64,000 nucleotides of DNA, from contig NZ_JACCJY010000028.1 of NCBI RefSeq assembly GCF_014596085.1, positions 20,869 to 84,868 of the forward strand. The letters are read 5' to 3'. Each line of letters starts with the position of its first letter. The first letter of the stretch is position 1. This DNA comes from Azospirillum tabaci (GTDB taxonomy: Bacteria > Pseudomonadota > Alphaproteobacteria > Azospirillales > Azospirillaceae). Under the pieces are notes generated by a model. That model was given only the letters and a program-made list of their open reading frames with translations, searched no databases and was not told the origin of the DNA. Below, one piece after another: positions 6,504-17,477 of the stretch. The position numbers were made by a program, and so were the translations under genes.

Positions 6504-8871
6504 CGGCGGCACCATCGCCCAGAAGGAGGGCGCCATCCACCCGATCCGGGGCGGTGTCCATCGCGGCATCGAGCATGAAAGCGCCCGCAAGCATGTGATG
6601 GGCGCCGCGGCCTACACCGATGACATCCCGGAACTGCCCGGCACGCTGCACGTCGCGGTGCGGCTGTCCGAGCGGGCGCACGCGCGCATCCTGGGGATGG
6701 ACCTGTCGCGGGCGAAACAGGCGCCGGGCGTTCACGCGGTCCTCACCTATGCCGACATTCCGGGGGACGGCGACATCGGCACCATCCAGCGCGGCGACCC
6801 CATCCTGGCCGACGAACTGGTCGAGTATGCCGGGCAGGCGGTGGTTGCCGTGGCGGCGGAAACGCTGTTGCAGGCCCGCGCGGCGGCCCGGCTGGTGGAG
6901 ATCTACTATGAGGACCTGCCGGCGGTGCTGACCGCCGAGGCGGCGCTGGACAAGGGCAGCTTCGTCTCCCCGCCGCTGACCTTCCGGCGCGGCGACGCGG
7001 CGGCGGAGGTCGCCGGGGCGCCGCACCGCCTGACCGGAACTCTGGAGGTCGGCGGGCAGGACCATTTCTATCTGGAAGGCCACATCGCCTACGCCATCCC
7101 CAAGGAGGACGGCGACCTGCTGGTCCATTCCTCGACCCAGCACCCGGCCGAGGTCCAGCACGCCGTCGCCCAGGTGCTCGGGCGTCCGATGCACGGCATC
7201 GCCGTGGAGTGCCGGCGCATGGGCGGCGGATTCGGCGGCAAGGAAAGCCAGCCGGCGCAGATCGCCGCCATCGCCGCCCTGCTGGCGAACGCGACGAAGC
7301 GGCCCGCAAAGTTCCGTCTGGACCGCGACGACGACATGCTGATGACCGGCAAGCGCCACGACTTCTTCGTGCGCTACGACGTCGGGTTCGACGCGGAGGG
7401 GCGCATCCAGGGTTTGGAGATGGACCTCGCCGGGCGCTGCGGCATGTCGCTGGACCTGTCCAACGGCGTGGTGGACCGCGCCATGTTCCACGCCGACAAC
7501 GCCTACTTCCTGCCGGCGGCGCGGGTGACCGGGCATCGCTGCAGGACGAACACGGTGTCCAACACCGCCTTCCGCGGTTTCGGCGGCCCGCAGGGCGTCA
7601 TCGCCATCGAGCATGTGGTGGACGAGATCGCCCGCTCCCTCGGCAAGGACCCGCTCGACGTGCGCCGGGCCAACCTCTACGGCGGGCCGGGCCGCGACAC
7701 CACCCATTACGGGATGCCGGTCGAGGAGCCGGAGATCCTGGCCGAGTTGATGGACCGGATCGAGCGGGACGGCGACTACCGCCGCCGCCGCGCGGAGGTC
7801 GACGCCTTCAACGCCCGCAGCCCGGTGCTGAAGAAGGGTCTGGCGGTGACCCCGGTGAAGTTCGGCATCTCCTTCACCGTCAAGCACCTGAACCAGGCGG
7901 CGGCGCTGGTCCATGTCTACACCGACGGCTCCATCCAGGTGAATCACGGCGGAACGGAGATGGGGCAGGGCATCCACACCAAGATGGCCCAGATCGCCGC
8001 CCAGGAATTCCAGATCGACGTGGAGCGGGTGCGGGTCACCGCCAGCGCCACCGACAAGGTGCCGAACGCCCCGCCCACCGCCGCGTCGGCCGGCACCGAC
8101 CTGAATGGCATGGCGGTGCGCATCGCCGTGGGGACCATCCGCGACCGGCTGGTGGCGTTCCTCGCCCAGCACTGCCACACCACGCCGGACAAGGTGGAGT
8201 TCCGCGACAACGCCGTCTTCGCCGGCAACCACGCCATGACCTTCGCGGAGGTGGCGAAGCTGGCCTATCTGAACCGGGTGTCGCTGTCCTCCACCGGCCA
8301 TTACGCCACGCCGAAGATTTGGTGGGACCGCGAGAAATGCGAGGGGCGGCCCTTCTTCTACTTCTCCTGCGGCGTCGCGGTGACCGAGGCGCTGATCGAC
8401 ACGCTGACCGGCGAATACAGCTTCCCCCGCGCCGACGTGCTGCACGACTGCTCGGGCAGCATCAACCCGGCCATCGACCTCGGGCAGGTGGAGGGCGCCT
8501 TCGTCCAGGGGCTGGGCTGGGTCACGTCGGAGGAGCTGTGGTGGGACGGCGAGGGACGCTTGCGCACTCACGCGCCCAGCACCTACAAGATCCCGACCTC
8601 GCGCTCGCTGCCGGAGGATTTCCGGGTGGCGCTCTACACCGACCGCCCCAACCGGGAGGACACGGTGTTCCGCTCCAAGGCGATCGGTGAGCCGCCGCTG
8701 ATGCTCGGCATCTCGGCGTGGCTGGCGCTGAAGGACGCCGTCGCGGCGGTGGGCGGCCACCGGCTGCCCGTGCGCCTCGACGCGCCCGCGACGCCGGAGC
8801 GCGTGCTGCTGTCGGTCGAGGATGTGAAGGCCCGGGATATCAAGGCAAGGATGGGTTCCGCTGGTGGCTGA
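6496..8871 (+). CDS. xdhB: Xanthine dehydrogenase, molybdopterin-binding subunit
   Basis: The 791-residue large subunit binds the molybdenum cofactor. Motifs expected of bacterial XDH are present: GGGFGGKE near residue 242, FRGFGGPQG near 360 with the substrate-binding Arg, GTEMGQGIHTK, and KAIGEPPLML with the catalytic Glu at 732. These favour xanthine over aldehyde or CO as substrate. The length is normal for the family. It overlaps xdhA by 8 bases and ureD by 8 bases, so the three are probably translated from one message. No xdhC, the cofactor-insertion chaperone often encoded next to it, is seen in the window. Confidence 0.93.
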   Translation: MADGGTIAQKEGAIHPIRGGVHRGIEHESARKHVMGAAAYTDDIPELPGTLHVAVRLSERAHARILGMDLSRAKQAPGVHAVLTYADIPGDGDIGTIQRGDPILADELVEYAGQAVVAVAAETLLQARAAARLVEIYYEDLPAVLTAEAALDKGSFVSPPLTFRRGDAAAEVAGAPHRLTGTLEVGGQDHFYLEGHIAYAIPKEDGDLLVHSSTQHPAEVQHAVAQVLGRPMHGIAVECRRMGGGFGGKESQPAQIAAIAALLANATKRPAKFRLDRDDDMLMTGKRHDFFVRYDVGFDAEGRIQGLEMDLAGRCGMSLDLSNGVVDRAMFHADNAYFLPAARVTGHRCRTNTVSNTAFRGFGGPQGVIAIEHVVDEIARSLGKDPLDVRRANLYGGPGRDTTHYGMPVEEPEILAELMDRIERDGDYRRRRAEVDAFNARSPVLKKGLAVTPVKFGISFTVKHLNQAAALVHVYTDGSIQVNHGGTEMGQGIHTKMAQIAAQEFQIDVERVRVTASATDKVPNAPPTAASAGTDLNGMAVRIAVGTIRDRLVAFLAQHCHTTPDKVEFRDNAVFAGNHAMTFAEVAKLAYLNRVSLSSTGHYATPKIWWDREKCEGRPFFYFSCGVAVTEALIDTLTGEYSFPRADVLHDCSGSINPAIDLGQVEGAFVQGLGWVTSEELWWDGEGRLRTHAPSTYKIPTSRSLPEDFRVALYTDRPNREDTVFRSKAIGEPPLMLGISAWLALKDAVAAVGGHRLPVRLDAPATPERVLLSVEDVKARDIKARMGSAGG

Positions 8872-9706
8872 CGCGTTGATGAAGAAGGTCGCCGTCCACG
8901 GTGCGGCGACGGTGCGATTCGAGCATCGCCATGGGGCCACGCGCCTCGCCACGCTCTACCACCACGACCCGCTGCGGGTGCTGCTGCCCGACCCGCGGGC
9001 GGGAGACCTGCCCATCGCGGTGCTGGTCACCACCTCCGGCGGGCTGGTCGGCGGCGACCGGTTGGACGTCGCCCTGTCGGCGGGGCCGGGGGCGGCGGCG
9101 CTGGTGACGACGCAGGCGGCGGAGAAGGTCTACCGCTCCGCCGGGCCGGACTGCCGCATCGACACCCGCGTGACCGTGGAGGCCGGCGGCTGGCTGGAAT
9201 GGATGCCGCAGGAGGCCATCGTCTTCGAGGGCTCCCGCCTGCGCCGCCTGACCCGGCTGGAACTGGAAGCGGACGCCCGACTGATCGCCGGGGAGATGCT
9301 GGTCTTCGGGCGCGCCGCCTTCGGCGAGACGGTCACCCGCGGCCTCGTCCGCGACGCTTGGGAGGTGGTGCGCGACGGACGGTTGGCCTGGGCCGACGCC
9401 CTGCACATGGACGGCGACCTCGCCGAGACGCTGGCCCACCCGGCTGGCTTCGGCGGAGCCGGGGCCTGCGCCACGCTGCTCTACGCCGCCACCGACGCTG
9501 GAAGCCGGCTGGAGGCGCTGCGCGAGGCGGCGGAGGGGCTGGAGGGCGTGCGGGTCGGCGCCACGGCTTTCGACGGGCTGCTGGTCGTCCGCATCCTGGG
9601 CGGCGAGGCGCGGTCGGTGCGTGGCGCCTACGCGGCGCTGTGGTCGCATTTGCGCTCGGCGGCGGCGGGGCTGCCGGTCAGATTGCCGCGGCTTTGGGAG
9701 GTCTGA
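8864..9706 (+). CDS. ureD: Urease accessory protein UreD
   Basis: UreD (280 residues) binds apo-urease and, with UreF and UreG, helps deliver nickel and carbonate to the active site. Family landmarks are TTSGGLVGGDRLD, TTQAAEKVYRS, LEWMPQEAIVFEGS and FGRAAFGE. The GTG start at 8864 overlaps the end of xdhB by 8 bases; an ATG at 8879 is an alternative that would shorten it by five residues. Its separation from the other accessory genes and its tight joining to xdhB is unusual. Confidence 0.92.
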   Translation: MADALMKKVAVHGAATVRFEHRHGATRLATLYHHDPLRVLLPDPRAGDLPIAVLVTTSGGLVGGDRLDVALSAGPGAAALVTTQAAEKVYRSAGPDCRIDTRVTVEAGGWLEWMPQEAIVFEGSRLRRLTRLELEADARLIAGEMLVFGRAAFGETVTRGLVRDAWEVVRDGRLAWADALHMDGDLAETLAHPAGFGGAGACATLLYAATDAGSRLEALREAAEGLEGVRVGATAFDGLLVVRILGGEARSVRGAYAALWSHLRSAAAGLPVRLPRLWEV

Positions 9707-9748
9707 CCCCCCTTGTCAAAGGGGGATTGCCGGCGTAGCTCCCGTCCC

Positions 9749-11014
9749 ATGCGATTCACCATCGTCACCTACGGTTCCCAGGGCGACATCCGTCCTTACG
9801 TCGCTCTTGGAAAGGGCCTGCGGGCCGCCGGGCATTCCGTCGCCTTTCCCGCCGACCGCGAGTTCCGCGGCCTGATCGAACGGCATGGTCTGGACTACAG
9901 CCCGCTGTCCGGCGACCTGCGCGCCGTGACCGGCAGCCGGGAGGCGGACGGGCTGTTCCGCGACGGCATCAACCCCGTCAAGATGATGCGGGCGCTTCTC
10001 CGTCTCGGCCAGGACCACGCGCAGGACTGGATGCGGGAATATTGGGAGGCGGCGTGGGGAAGCGACGCGATCATCGCCTCCGGCCTCGCCTTCTACGCGG
10101 GCGTGGCGGTGGCGGAGAAGCTGGGCGTTCCGGTCGTCGGGACGGCGTTGCAGCCGATGGCGCCGACGCGGGCCTTCCCGCCGCCGATGATGCCGCCCCG
10201 GCGTCTTCCGGGCGTGGTGAACTACGCCCTGCATCTGGCGATGATGCAGCTCGTCTGGCAGACCTTCCGGGCGCCGACCAACCGGGCGCGGCGCGCGGTG
10301 TTGGGTCTGAAGCCCTCCTTCATCGGGCCGGGACCGTTGCTGATGACGGCGAAATGGCCGATGCCCTACGCCTTCTCGACCCATGCGCTGCCGCGGCCAG
10401 ACGACTGGCCGGACTTCATCCGGGCGACCGGCTTCTGGTTCCTGGACGAGGCCGACGCCTACACGCCGCCGCCCGACCTCCTGTCCTTTCTGGAGGGCGG
10501 CCCGCCGCCGGTCTATGTCGGATTCGGCAGCATGGCCGGGTTCGATCCCGCCGAGACGACGCGGCTGGTCGTCGAGGCTCTGAACGGGCGGCGCGCCGTG
10601 CTCTCCGCCGGGTGGGGCGGGATCGACCGGTCGGCCTTGCCGGAGACGGTCCATGGCCTGGAGTCGGCGCCGCACGATTGGTTGTTTCCGCGCGTGTCCG
10701 CCGTCGTCCATCACGGCGGCGCCGGCACCACGGCGGCGGGACTGCGCGCGGGCGTTCCGGCGGTGGTGATCCCCTTCATGGGCGACCAGCCCTTCTGGGG
10801 CGCCCGGCTTCACGATCTCGGCGTCGCGCCGCCGCCGATTCCCCGCCGGACGTTGACCGCCGACGGGCTCGCCCGCGCCATCGAGGCGACCGGCGATCCG
10901 GGCATGCGCAGCCGGGCCGCGGCGCTCGGTGCCCGCATCCGGGCCGAGGATGGTGTCGGAAACGCGGTGCGATTCATCGAAGAGGGATTGGCGCACCGCA
11001 GCAACGTGGCATAA
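9749..11014 (+). CDS. GT1-family (UGT-like) glycosyltransferase
   Basis: The 421-residue protein is a GT-B enzyme of the sterol-glucosyltransferase/MGT type. The N-terminal half starts RFTIVTYGSQGDIRPYVALG, typical for this group. The C-terminal nucleotide-sugar half contains VGFGSMAG and HHGGAGTTAAGLRAGVP with the conserved donor-binding HHGGAGT. Relatives glycosylate sterols, flavonoids, macrolides or lipids with UDP- or dTDP-sugars; the substrate here cannot be read from sequence. It sits between ureD and ureA on the same strand, 42 and 37 bases away, which is not a normal urease-operon member. Start ATG 9749 is chosen because the homologous part begins there. Confidence 0.85.
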   Translation: MRFTIVTYGSQGDIRPYVALGKGLRAAGHSVAFPADREFRGLIERHGLDYSPLSGDLRAVTGSREADGLFRDGINPVKMMRALLRLGQDHAQDWMREYWEAAWGSDAIIASGLAFYAGVAVAEKLGVPVVGTALQPMAPTRAFPPPMMPPRRLPGVVNYALHLAMMQLVWQTFRAPTNRARRAVLGLKPSFIGPGPLLMTAKWPMPYAFSTHALPRPDDWPDFIRATGFWFLDEADAYTPPPDLLSFLEGGPPPVYVGFGSMAGFDPAETTRLVVEALNGRRAVLSAGWGGIDRSALPETVHGLESAPHDWLFPRVSAVVHHGGAGTTAAGLRAGVPAVVIPFMGDQPFWGARLHDLGVAPPPIPRRTLTADGLARAIEATGDPGMRSRAAALGARIRAEDGVGNAVRFIEEGLAHRSNVA

Positions 11015-11051
11015 TCCCGCCAACCCAATGGGAAGGCGGAGAGACAGCCCC

Positions 11052-11354
<303 letters not shown>

Positions 11355-11365
11355 GGGGAGCCCCG

Positions 11366-11671
11366 ATGAAACCCGGTGAAATCATCCCCGCCGCGGGCGA
11401 GATCGAACTCAACGCCGGCCGCGACACGGTGGAGCTGGACGTCGCCAACGCCGGCGACCGCCCGATCCAGGTCGGCTCGCACTACCACTTCGCCGAGACG
11501 AACGGGGCGCTGACCTTCGACCGCGAACAGGCGCGCGGCTTCCGGCTGGACATCCCCGCCGGGACGGCGGTGCGCTTCGAGCCGGGCCAGACGCGGCGCG
11601 TGCGGCTGGTCGCCTACGCCGGCAACCGCGTGGTCATCGGCTTCAACGGCAAGGTCAACGGCAGCCTGTAA
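11366..11671 (+). CDS. ureB: Urease beta subunit
   Basis: The 101-residue UreB begins MKPGEIIPAAGEIELNAGR and contains the family signature PIQVGSHYHFAETN and RLDIPAGTAVRFEPGQTRRV. It is a structural subunit of the urease trimer. A GGGGAG ribosome site precedes the ATG, and ureC starts 26 bases after its stop. Confidence 0.97.
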   Translation: MKPGEIIPAAGEIELNAGRDTVELDVANAGDRPIQVGSHYHFAETNGALTFDREQARGFRLDIPAGTAVRFEPGQTRRVRLVAYAGNRVVIGFNGKVNGSL

Positions 11672-11697
11672 AGGGCGCCAGCGGAGGGCATCAGACA

Positions 11698-13407
<1,710 letters not shown>

Positions 13408-13426
13408 GGCGAGAATGGAACATTTC

Positions 13427-13570
13427 CCTCTCCCGACCCGGGAGAGGGTGCCCGCGAAGCGGGCGGGTGAGGGTCGTTCGAGGATCAGGGCGCCGATCCT
13501 TGTCGGCACCCTCACCCTCCCACCGCTTCGCGGTGGGTCCCTCCCTCTCCCGGGGCGGGAGAGGGAATTC
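13427..13570. repeat. Large palindromic intergenic element
   Basis: About 145 bases between ureC and the murI-like gene form one long inverted repeat with internal hairpins. The outer arms read TTCCCTCTCCC...GGGAGAGGG on the left and CCCTCTCCC...GGGAGAGGGAA on the right. Inner arms contain CCGCGAAGCGGGCGGGTGAGGGT and a related complement near 13508-13540 around CCGCTTCGCGG. Related pieces occur at 3161, 15036 and 57308, so this looks like a dispersed family. It could also attenuate transcription into the downstream genes. Confidence 0.75.
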
Positions 13571-13591
13571 GAGGCAGAGGGTGAAGCGTTC

Positions 13592-14449
13592 GTGATTGGT
13601 GTTTTCGATTCCGGGCATGGCGGTCTGACGGTGCTGCGCGCGCTGGTGGCCGCCGCTCCCGGGCGTCCCTTCGTCTATCTCGGCGACCATGCCGCCGCTC
13701 CCTATGGTCCGCGCAGCGAGGAGGACATCTACCGCCTGACGGTCCAGGGGGTGGAGCGGCTGTTCGCCCAGGGCTGCGGGCTGGTCGTCCTGGCCTGCAA
13801 CACGGCGGCGGCGGTGGCGCTGCGGCGGATGCAGCAGACGTGGCTGCCCGTGGTCCACCCGGGACGCAACGTGCTGGGTGTCCTGGTGCCGATGGTCGAG
13901 GCGATCACCCGCGTGCCCTGGATGCAGGATGGCCCCGCCGCCGACTGGCGTCCGGAGCCGCGGACGGTCGGCGTCTTCGCCACCCCCGCCACCGTCGCGT
14001 CGGGCTCCTTCCCGCGCGAGATCGGCAAGCGGGCGCCCGACGTGCGGGTGGTGCAGCAGGCCTGCCCGGACCTCGTCCCGCTGATCGAGCGGGGGGCGGG
14101 GGATGCGGAGCTGGCTCCGGCGGTGCGCGGCTATGTGCGGGCGCTGCTGGAGCAGCTCGGCGGCCAACCGCTGGACGCGGCGGTGCTCGGCTGCACCCAT
14201 TACCCGCTGGTGGCGCATCTGTTCGCGGAGGCGCTGCCGCCGGGCGTGGAGGTGCTGTGCCAGCCCAGTCTGGTCGCCCGGTCGCTGGACAACTACCTGG
14301 AGCGCCACCCCGAATACGCCCCAGCCCCGTCCGCTGGCGAGGCGGCAGGCGCCCTTCGTTTCTTCACCACGGGAGCGGCGGAACCGGTCGGCGCCCTCGC
14401 GGGACGTTTCTTCGGCCGGCCCACACCCTTCGAACGGCTTTCTCCATGA
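13592..14449 (+). CDS. murI: Glutamate racemase-like protein
   Basis: The 285-residue product is an Asp/Glu racemase of the MurI type. The start GVFDSGHGGLTVLRAL, the first catalytic Cys69 in LACNTAAA and the second Cys201 in LGCTHYPLVAHL are present, so cofactor-independent racemisation of L- to D-glutamate for peptidoglycan is possible. The GTG at 13592 is chosen because homology begins at once; the upstream open frame only reads through the palindromic element. It overlaps ureE by ATGA. Its place between ureC and ureE is unusual; a racemase of another substrate cannot be excluded. Confidence 0.85.
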   Translation: MIGVFDSGHGGLTVLRALVAAAPGRPFVYLGDHAAAPYGPRSEEDIYRLTVQGVERLFAQGCGLVVLACNTAAAVALRRMQQTWLPVVHPGRNVLGVLVPMVEAITRVPWMQDGPAADWRPEPRTVGVFATPATVASGSFPREIGKRAPDVRVVQQACPDLVPLIERGAGDAELAPAVRGYVRALLEQLGGQPLDAAVLGCTHYPLVAHLFAEALPPGVEVLCQPSLVARSLDNYLERHPEYAPAPSAGEAAGALRFFTTGAAEPVGALAGRFFGRPTPFERLSP

Positions 14450-15027
14450 CCGACACGCTCCGCCGCGCCACCCGAGTCCACGCCCGCGGCCATTGGCCGG
14501 CCGAGCGCGAGGCCGGCACGGTGACCCTCGCCTTCGACGACCGCCATCGGCGGCGCATGGTGATGACGGACGATGCGGGGTCCGACTTCCTGCTGGACCT
14601 GCCGCGCGCGGTCGCGCTCGACCATGGCGACGGGCTGGAACTGGGCGACGGCGCTTACCTGCGCGTGGTCGCCGCCGACGAGGAGCTGATGGAGGTGCGC
14701 TGCGGCGGCGGGACGGAGGGCTTTGCCCGCATCGCTTGGCACCTCGGCAACCGCCACCTGCCGGTGCAGATCGTCGGCGAGACCATCCGCCTGCGCCGCG
14801 ACCATGTGATCGAGGACATGCTGAAGGGGCTGGGGGCCAACGTCGCCGCCATCCACGCGCCCTTCGCGCCGGAGGGCGGGGCGTACTCGGGGCAGGGGCA
14901 TGGCCACTCGCACGGGCACGGCCATGAGCATGGGCATGACCACGACCACGACCACGATCATGGTCATTCGCATTCCCATGGGCACTCCCATTCCCATGGG
15001 CATTCCCATGGGCATTCGCATGACTGA
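14446..15027 (+). CDS. ureE: Urease accessory protein UreE with His-rich tail
   Basis: The 193-residue UreE is the nickel donor for urease assembly. The N-terminal peptide-binding domain and the C-terminal nickel domain (GNRHLPVQI, DHVIEDMLKGLGA) are recognisable. From about residue 149 the protein turns into a tail of alternating His with Gly, Ser or Asp: 21 His in the last 45 residues. Such tails bind many nickel ions and serve for storage or delivery. The tail DNA is a run of CAT/CAC-containing short repeats and could vary in length. It starts in an ATGA overlap with murI and overlaps ureF by 8 bases. Confidence 0.95.
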   Translation: MTDTLRRATRVHARGHWPAEREAGTVTLAFDDRHRRRMVMTDDAGSDFLLDLPRAVALDHGDGLELGDGAYLRVVAADEELMEVRCGGGTEGFARIAWHLGNRHLPVQIVGETIRLRRDHVIEDMLKGLGANVAAIHAPFAPEGGAYSGQGHGHSHGHGHEHGHDHDHDHDHGHSHSHGHSHSHGHSHGHSHD

Positions 15028-15822
15028 GGGCGCTTGCCCCCTCCCTAACCCTCCCCCGCTTCGCGAGGGAGGGGATCTGGCCCTCCCCTGCGCAGCGGGG
15101 GAGGGAGGGACCCGCGCAGCGGGGGGGTGGGGGCCCGTCTCGGCCACCCACCTCACCAAGCTCCTCGCCTGGCTGTCGCCGTCCTTCCCGGTCGGCGGCT
15201 TCTCCTACAGCCATGGCATCGAGGCGGCGGTGGAGCAGGGCCTCGTCCGCGACCGCGACACGCTGGCGCGCTGGATGGACGGCATCCTGCGCCACGGCGC
15301 GGGGCGCACCGACGGCATGCTCTTCGTGGCCGCCCACCGCGCCGTTCTGGCCGGCGACGAGGAGAGCTTCGCCTGGGCGGTCGAACGCGCCGACGCCATG
15401 CGCGCCTCCTCCGAAACCGCGCTGGAGAGCCGCGCGCAGGGGCAGGCCTTCCTCATCGCCGTGCGCGCCGCCTGGCCGCTGGAGGGGATGGAGCGCTGGG
15501 ACCGGGTGATCGCCGACAGCGGCCGCCCGGTCGCCTACGCCGTCGCCGTGGCGCTGGCCGCCGCGCTGATCGGCGTGCCGGAGGGGCCGGCGCTGTCGGC
15601 CTACCTGCACGCCTTCGCCGCCAACCTCGTCTCCGCCGGGGTGCGGCTGGTGCCGCTGGGGCAGACGGACGGGCAGAAGGCCCTGGCGGCGCTCGATTCC
15701 GTGGTGCACTCTGCGGCGGAGGCCGCGCTGGCCGCCCCGCTCGACGACCTGGGCAGCCGCGCCATGGCCGTCGATTGGACCTCCATGATCCACGAAACCC
15801 AATACACGAGGTTGTTCCGCTC

Positions 15823-15826
<4 letters not shown>
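15020..15826 (+). CDS. ureF: Urease accessory protein UreF with repeat-derived N-terminus
   Basis: UreF (268 residues) helps UreG and UreD activate urease. Normal homology begins near residue 43 with THLTKLLAWLSPSFPVGGFSY and continues to the end. Residues of about 5-40 (ACPLPNPPPLREGGDLALP and following) are encoded by a palindromic repeat of the same family as the intergenic elements, read in frame. The ATG at 15020 overlaps ureE; no good start exists between the repeat and the conserved part, so the extension is probably translated. The stop overlaps the ureG start (ATGA). Confidence 0.9.
15036..15131 (+). repeat. Palindromic repeat inside the ureF coding region
   Basis: The stretch TTGCCCCCTCCCTAACCCTC with following CCCGCTTCGCGAGGGAGGGG and CCTGCGCAGCGGGGGAGGGA segments has the same composition and opening as the intergenic element at 57308 (TTGCCCCCACCCTGACCCTC). 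It lies wholly within ureF codons 6-37 and keeps the frame open. Confidence 0.75.
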
Positions 15827-16461
<635 letters not shown>

Positions 16462-16485
16462 CCGCTTCGCGGAAGAAGCATTCAC

Positions 16486-16511
16486 GGAACCTCCGTCTTG
16501 GCCGTGCTGTT
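16486..16511 (+). promoter_or_regulatory. EcfG-like stress promoter upstream of PRC-barrel gene
   Basis: GGAAC at 16486-16490 is followed after 17 bases by TGTT at 16508-16511, close to the GGAAC-N16/17-CGTT pattern. It is 51 bases from the ATG at 16562. The other PRC-barrel gene of the window has the same promoter type. Confidence 0.45.
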
Positions 16512-16561
16512 TTCCACGCGTGAGAAGCACACGCACGGAAACCAAGCCGGAGGCACCGACG

Positions 16562-17449
16562 ATGAAACGCCTGCTCCTCAGCGCCGCCATGATCGCGGGG
16601 GCGCTCGGGCCTTGGCCGGCTCTCGCCGAGACCTGCCCGGAGGGGGTGAACCGGCTGGGCCAGCGCATCGGCGCGCTGGAGGCCGCCGGCAACCAGACTC
16701 CCGCCTCCATCAGCCCGCAGGAGATCGGCCAGCTCCGCGCCCTGCGCCAGACCGCCGAGCGCGCTGGGCAGCGGGGCGGCGAGCCGGCCTGCCAGACCAT
16801 CCTGAGCGAGGCCGACGCGTTGCTGCGCTCGGTCGAGCACCCGCGCGTGGTCGCCGCCGACGACTTGGCCAAGGCCAAGCTGCACAACGCCAGCGGCGAG
16901 GAGATGGGCTCCATTTCCGAACTGGTGGTCGATCCGAACACCGGGCGCGTCGCCTACGCCGTGGTCGAGGCCGGCGGTTTCCTCGGTCTGGGCGAGCGCA
17001 ACTTCCCGGTTCCATGGGCATTGGTCCAGCCGGCGCAAGGAGGGGCGGCGCAGTCCGGTGACGGCTATGTCCTCAACGTCACCAAGGACCGGCTGACCGC
17101 GGCGCCGCAGTTCACCCGCTCCAACCGTCCGGACATGTCGGACCGGCAATGGGCGGTGGCGCTGCACACCTATTACGGGGTCCAGCCCTATTGGATGCGC
17201 GACGGTGCGGCCCTCGCCGCGGTTGGTATGCCGGAGGGCGGTGCCGCGGGTTCGCCGCAGCTCCAATCGGAGGTGCAGCGGCTGTCGCAGGAAGTCGACC
17301 GGCTGAACCGCGAGCTGTCGCAAGCCCGCACGCTGGCCGATACCGCCCGCAAGCCAGACGGGGCGGCGCAACCGGGCTCGTCCGGTTCGACCGGCGCCAC
17401 GCCGGCGCCGGGCCAGGGCGGATCCACGCCGCCCACCCCGCAGCAGTGA
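16562..17449 (+). CDS. Exported PRC-barrel protein with coiled-coil tail
   Basis: The 295-residue protein has a signal peptide (MKRLLLSAAMIAGALG to about residue 23). A helical region follows, then a PRC-barrel domain at about 103-185 (KLHNASGEEMGSISELVVDP, AYAVVEAGGFLGLGERNFPV). A coiled coil is predicted around 238-262 (heptads in LQSEVQRLSQEVDRLNREL), and the C-terminus is rich in Gly, Pro and Thr. It probably acts in the periplasm or at the envelope. Function is unknown; the stress-type promoter and the next gene suggest an envelope stress role. An upstream in-frame ATG at 16520 would precede the signal peptide and is not used. Confidence 0.78.
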   Translation: MKRLLLSAAMIAGALGPWPALAETCPEGVNRLGQRIGALEAAGNQTPASISPQEIGQLRALRQTAERAGQRGGEPACQTILSEADALLRSVEHPRVVAADDLAKAKLHNASGEEMGSISELVVDPNTGRVAYAVVEAGGFLGLGERNFPVPWALVQPAQGGAAQSGDGYVLNVTKDRLTAAPQFTRSNRPDMSDRQWAVALHTYYGVQPYWMRDGAALAAVGMPEGGAAGSPQLQSEVQRLSQEVDRLNRELSQARTLADTARKPDGAAQPGSSGSTGATPAPGQGGSTPPTPQQ

Positions 17450-17477
17450 CCATAGAAAAAGATCGAGGAGAGCAGCG

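Noticed and set aside
5034..8871. Aldehyde or CO dehydrogenase in place of xanthine dehydrogenase
   Set aside because: The FAD and Fe-S domains are fused in one subunit, and the FRGFGGP and AIGEPP motifs match XDH. CO dehydrogenase has three separate subunits and a Cys-containing active-site loop.
5902..8952. A 1016-codon open frame on the - strand opposite xdhA/xdhB
   Set aside because: High GC with strong third-position bias leaves long open antisense frames. The translated sequence is Arg/His/Gly-rich without domains, and the + strand frame holds intact enzymes.
13415..13591. An ATG 59 codons upstream of the murI-like gene
   Set aside because: The added residues are only the translation of the palindromic element, and MurI homology starts exactly at the GTG at 13592, which has a ribosome site. 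For ureF no such alternative start exists, so that extension was kept.
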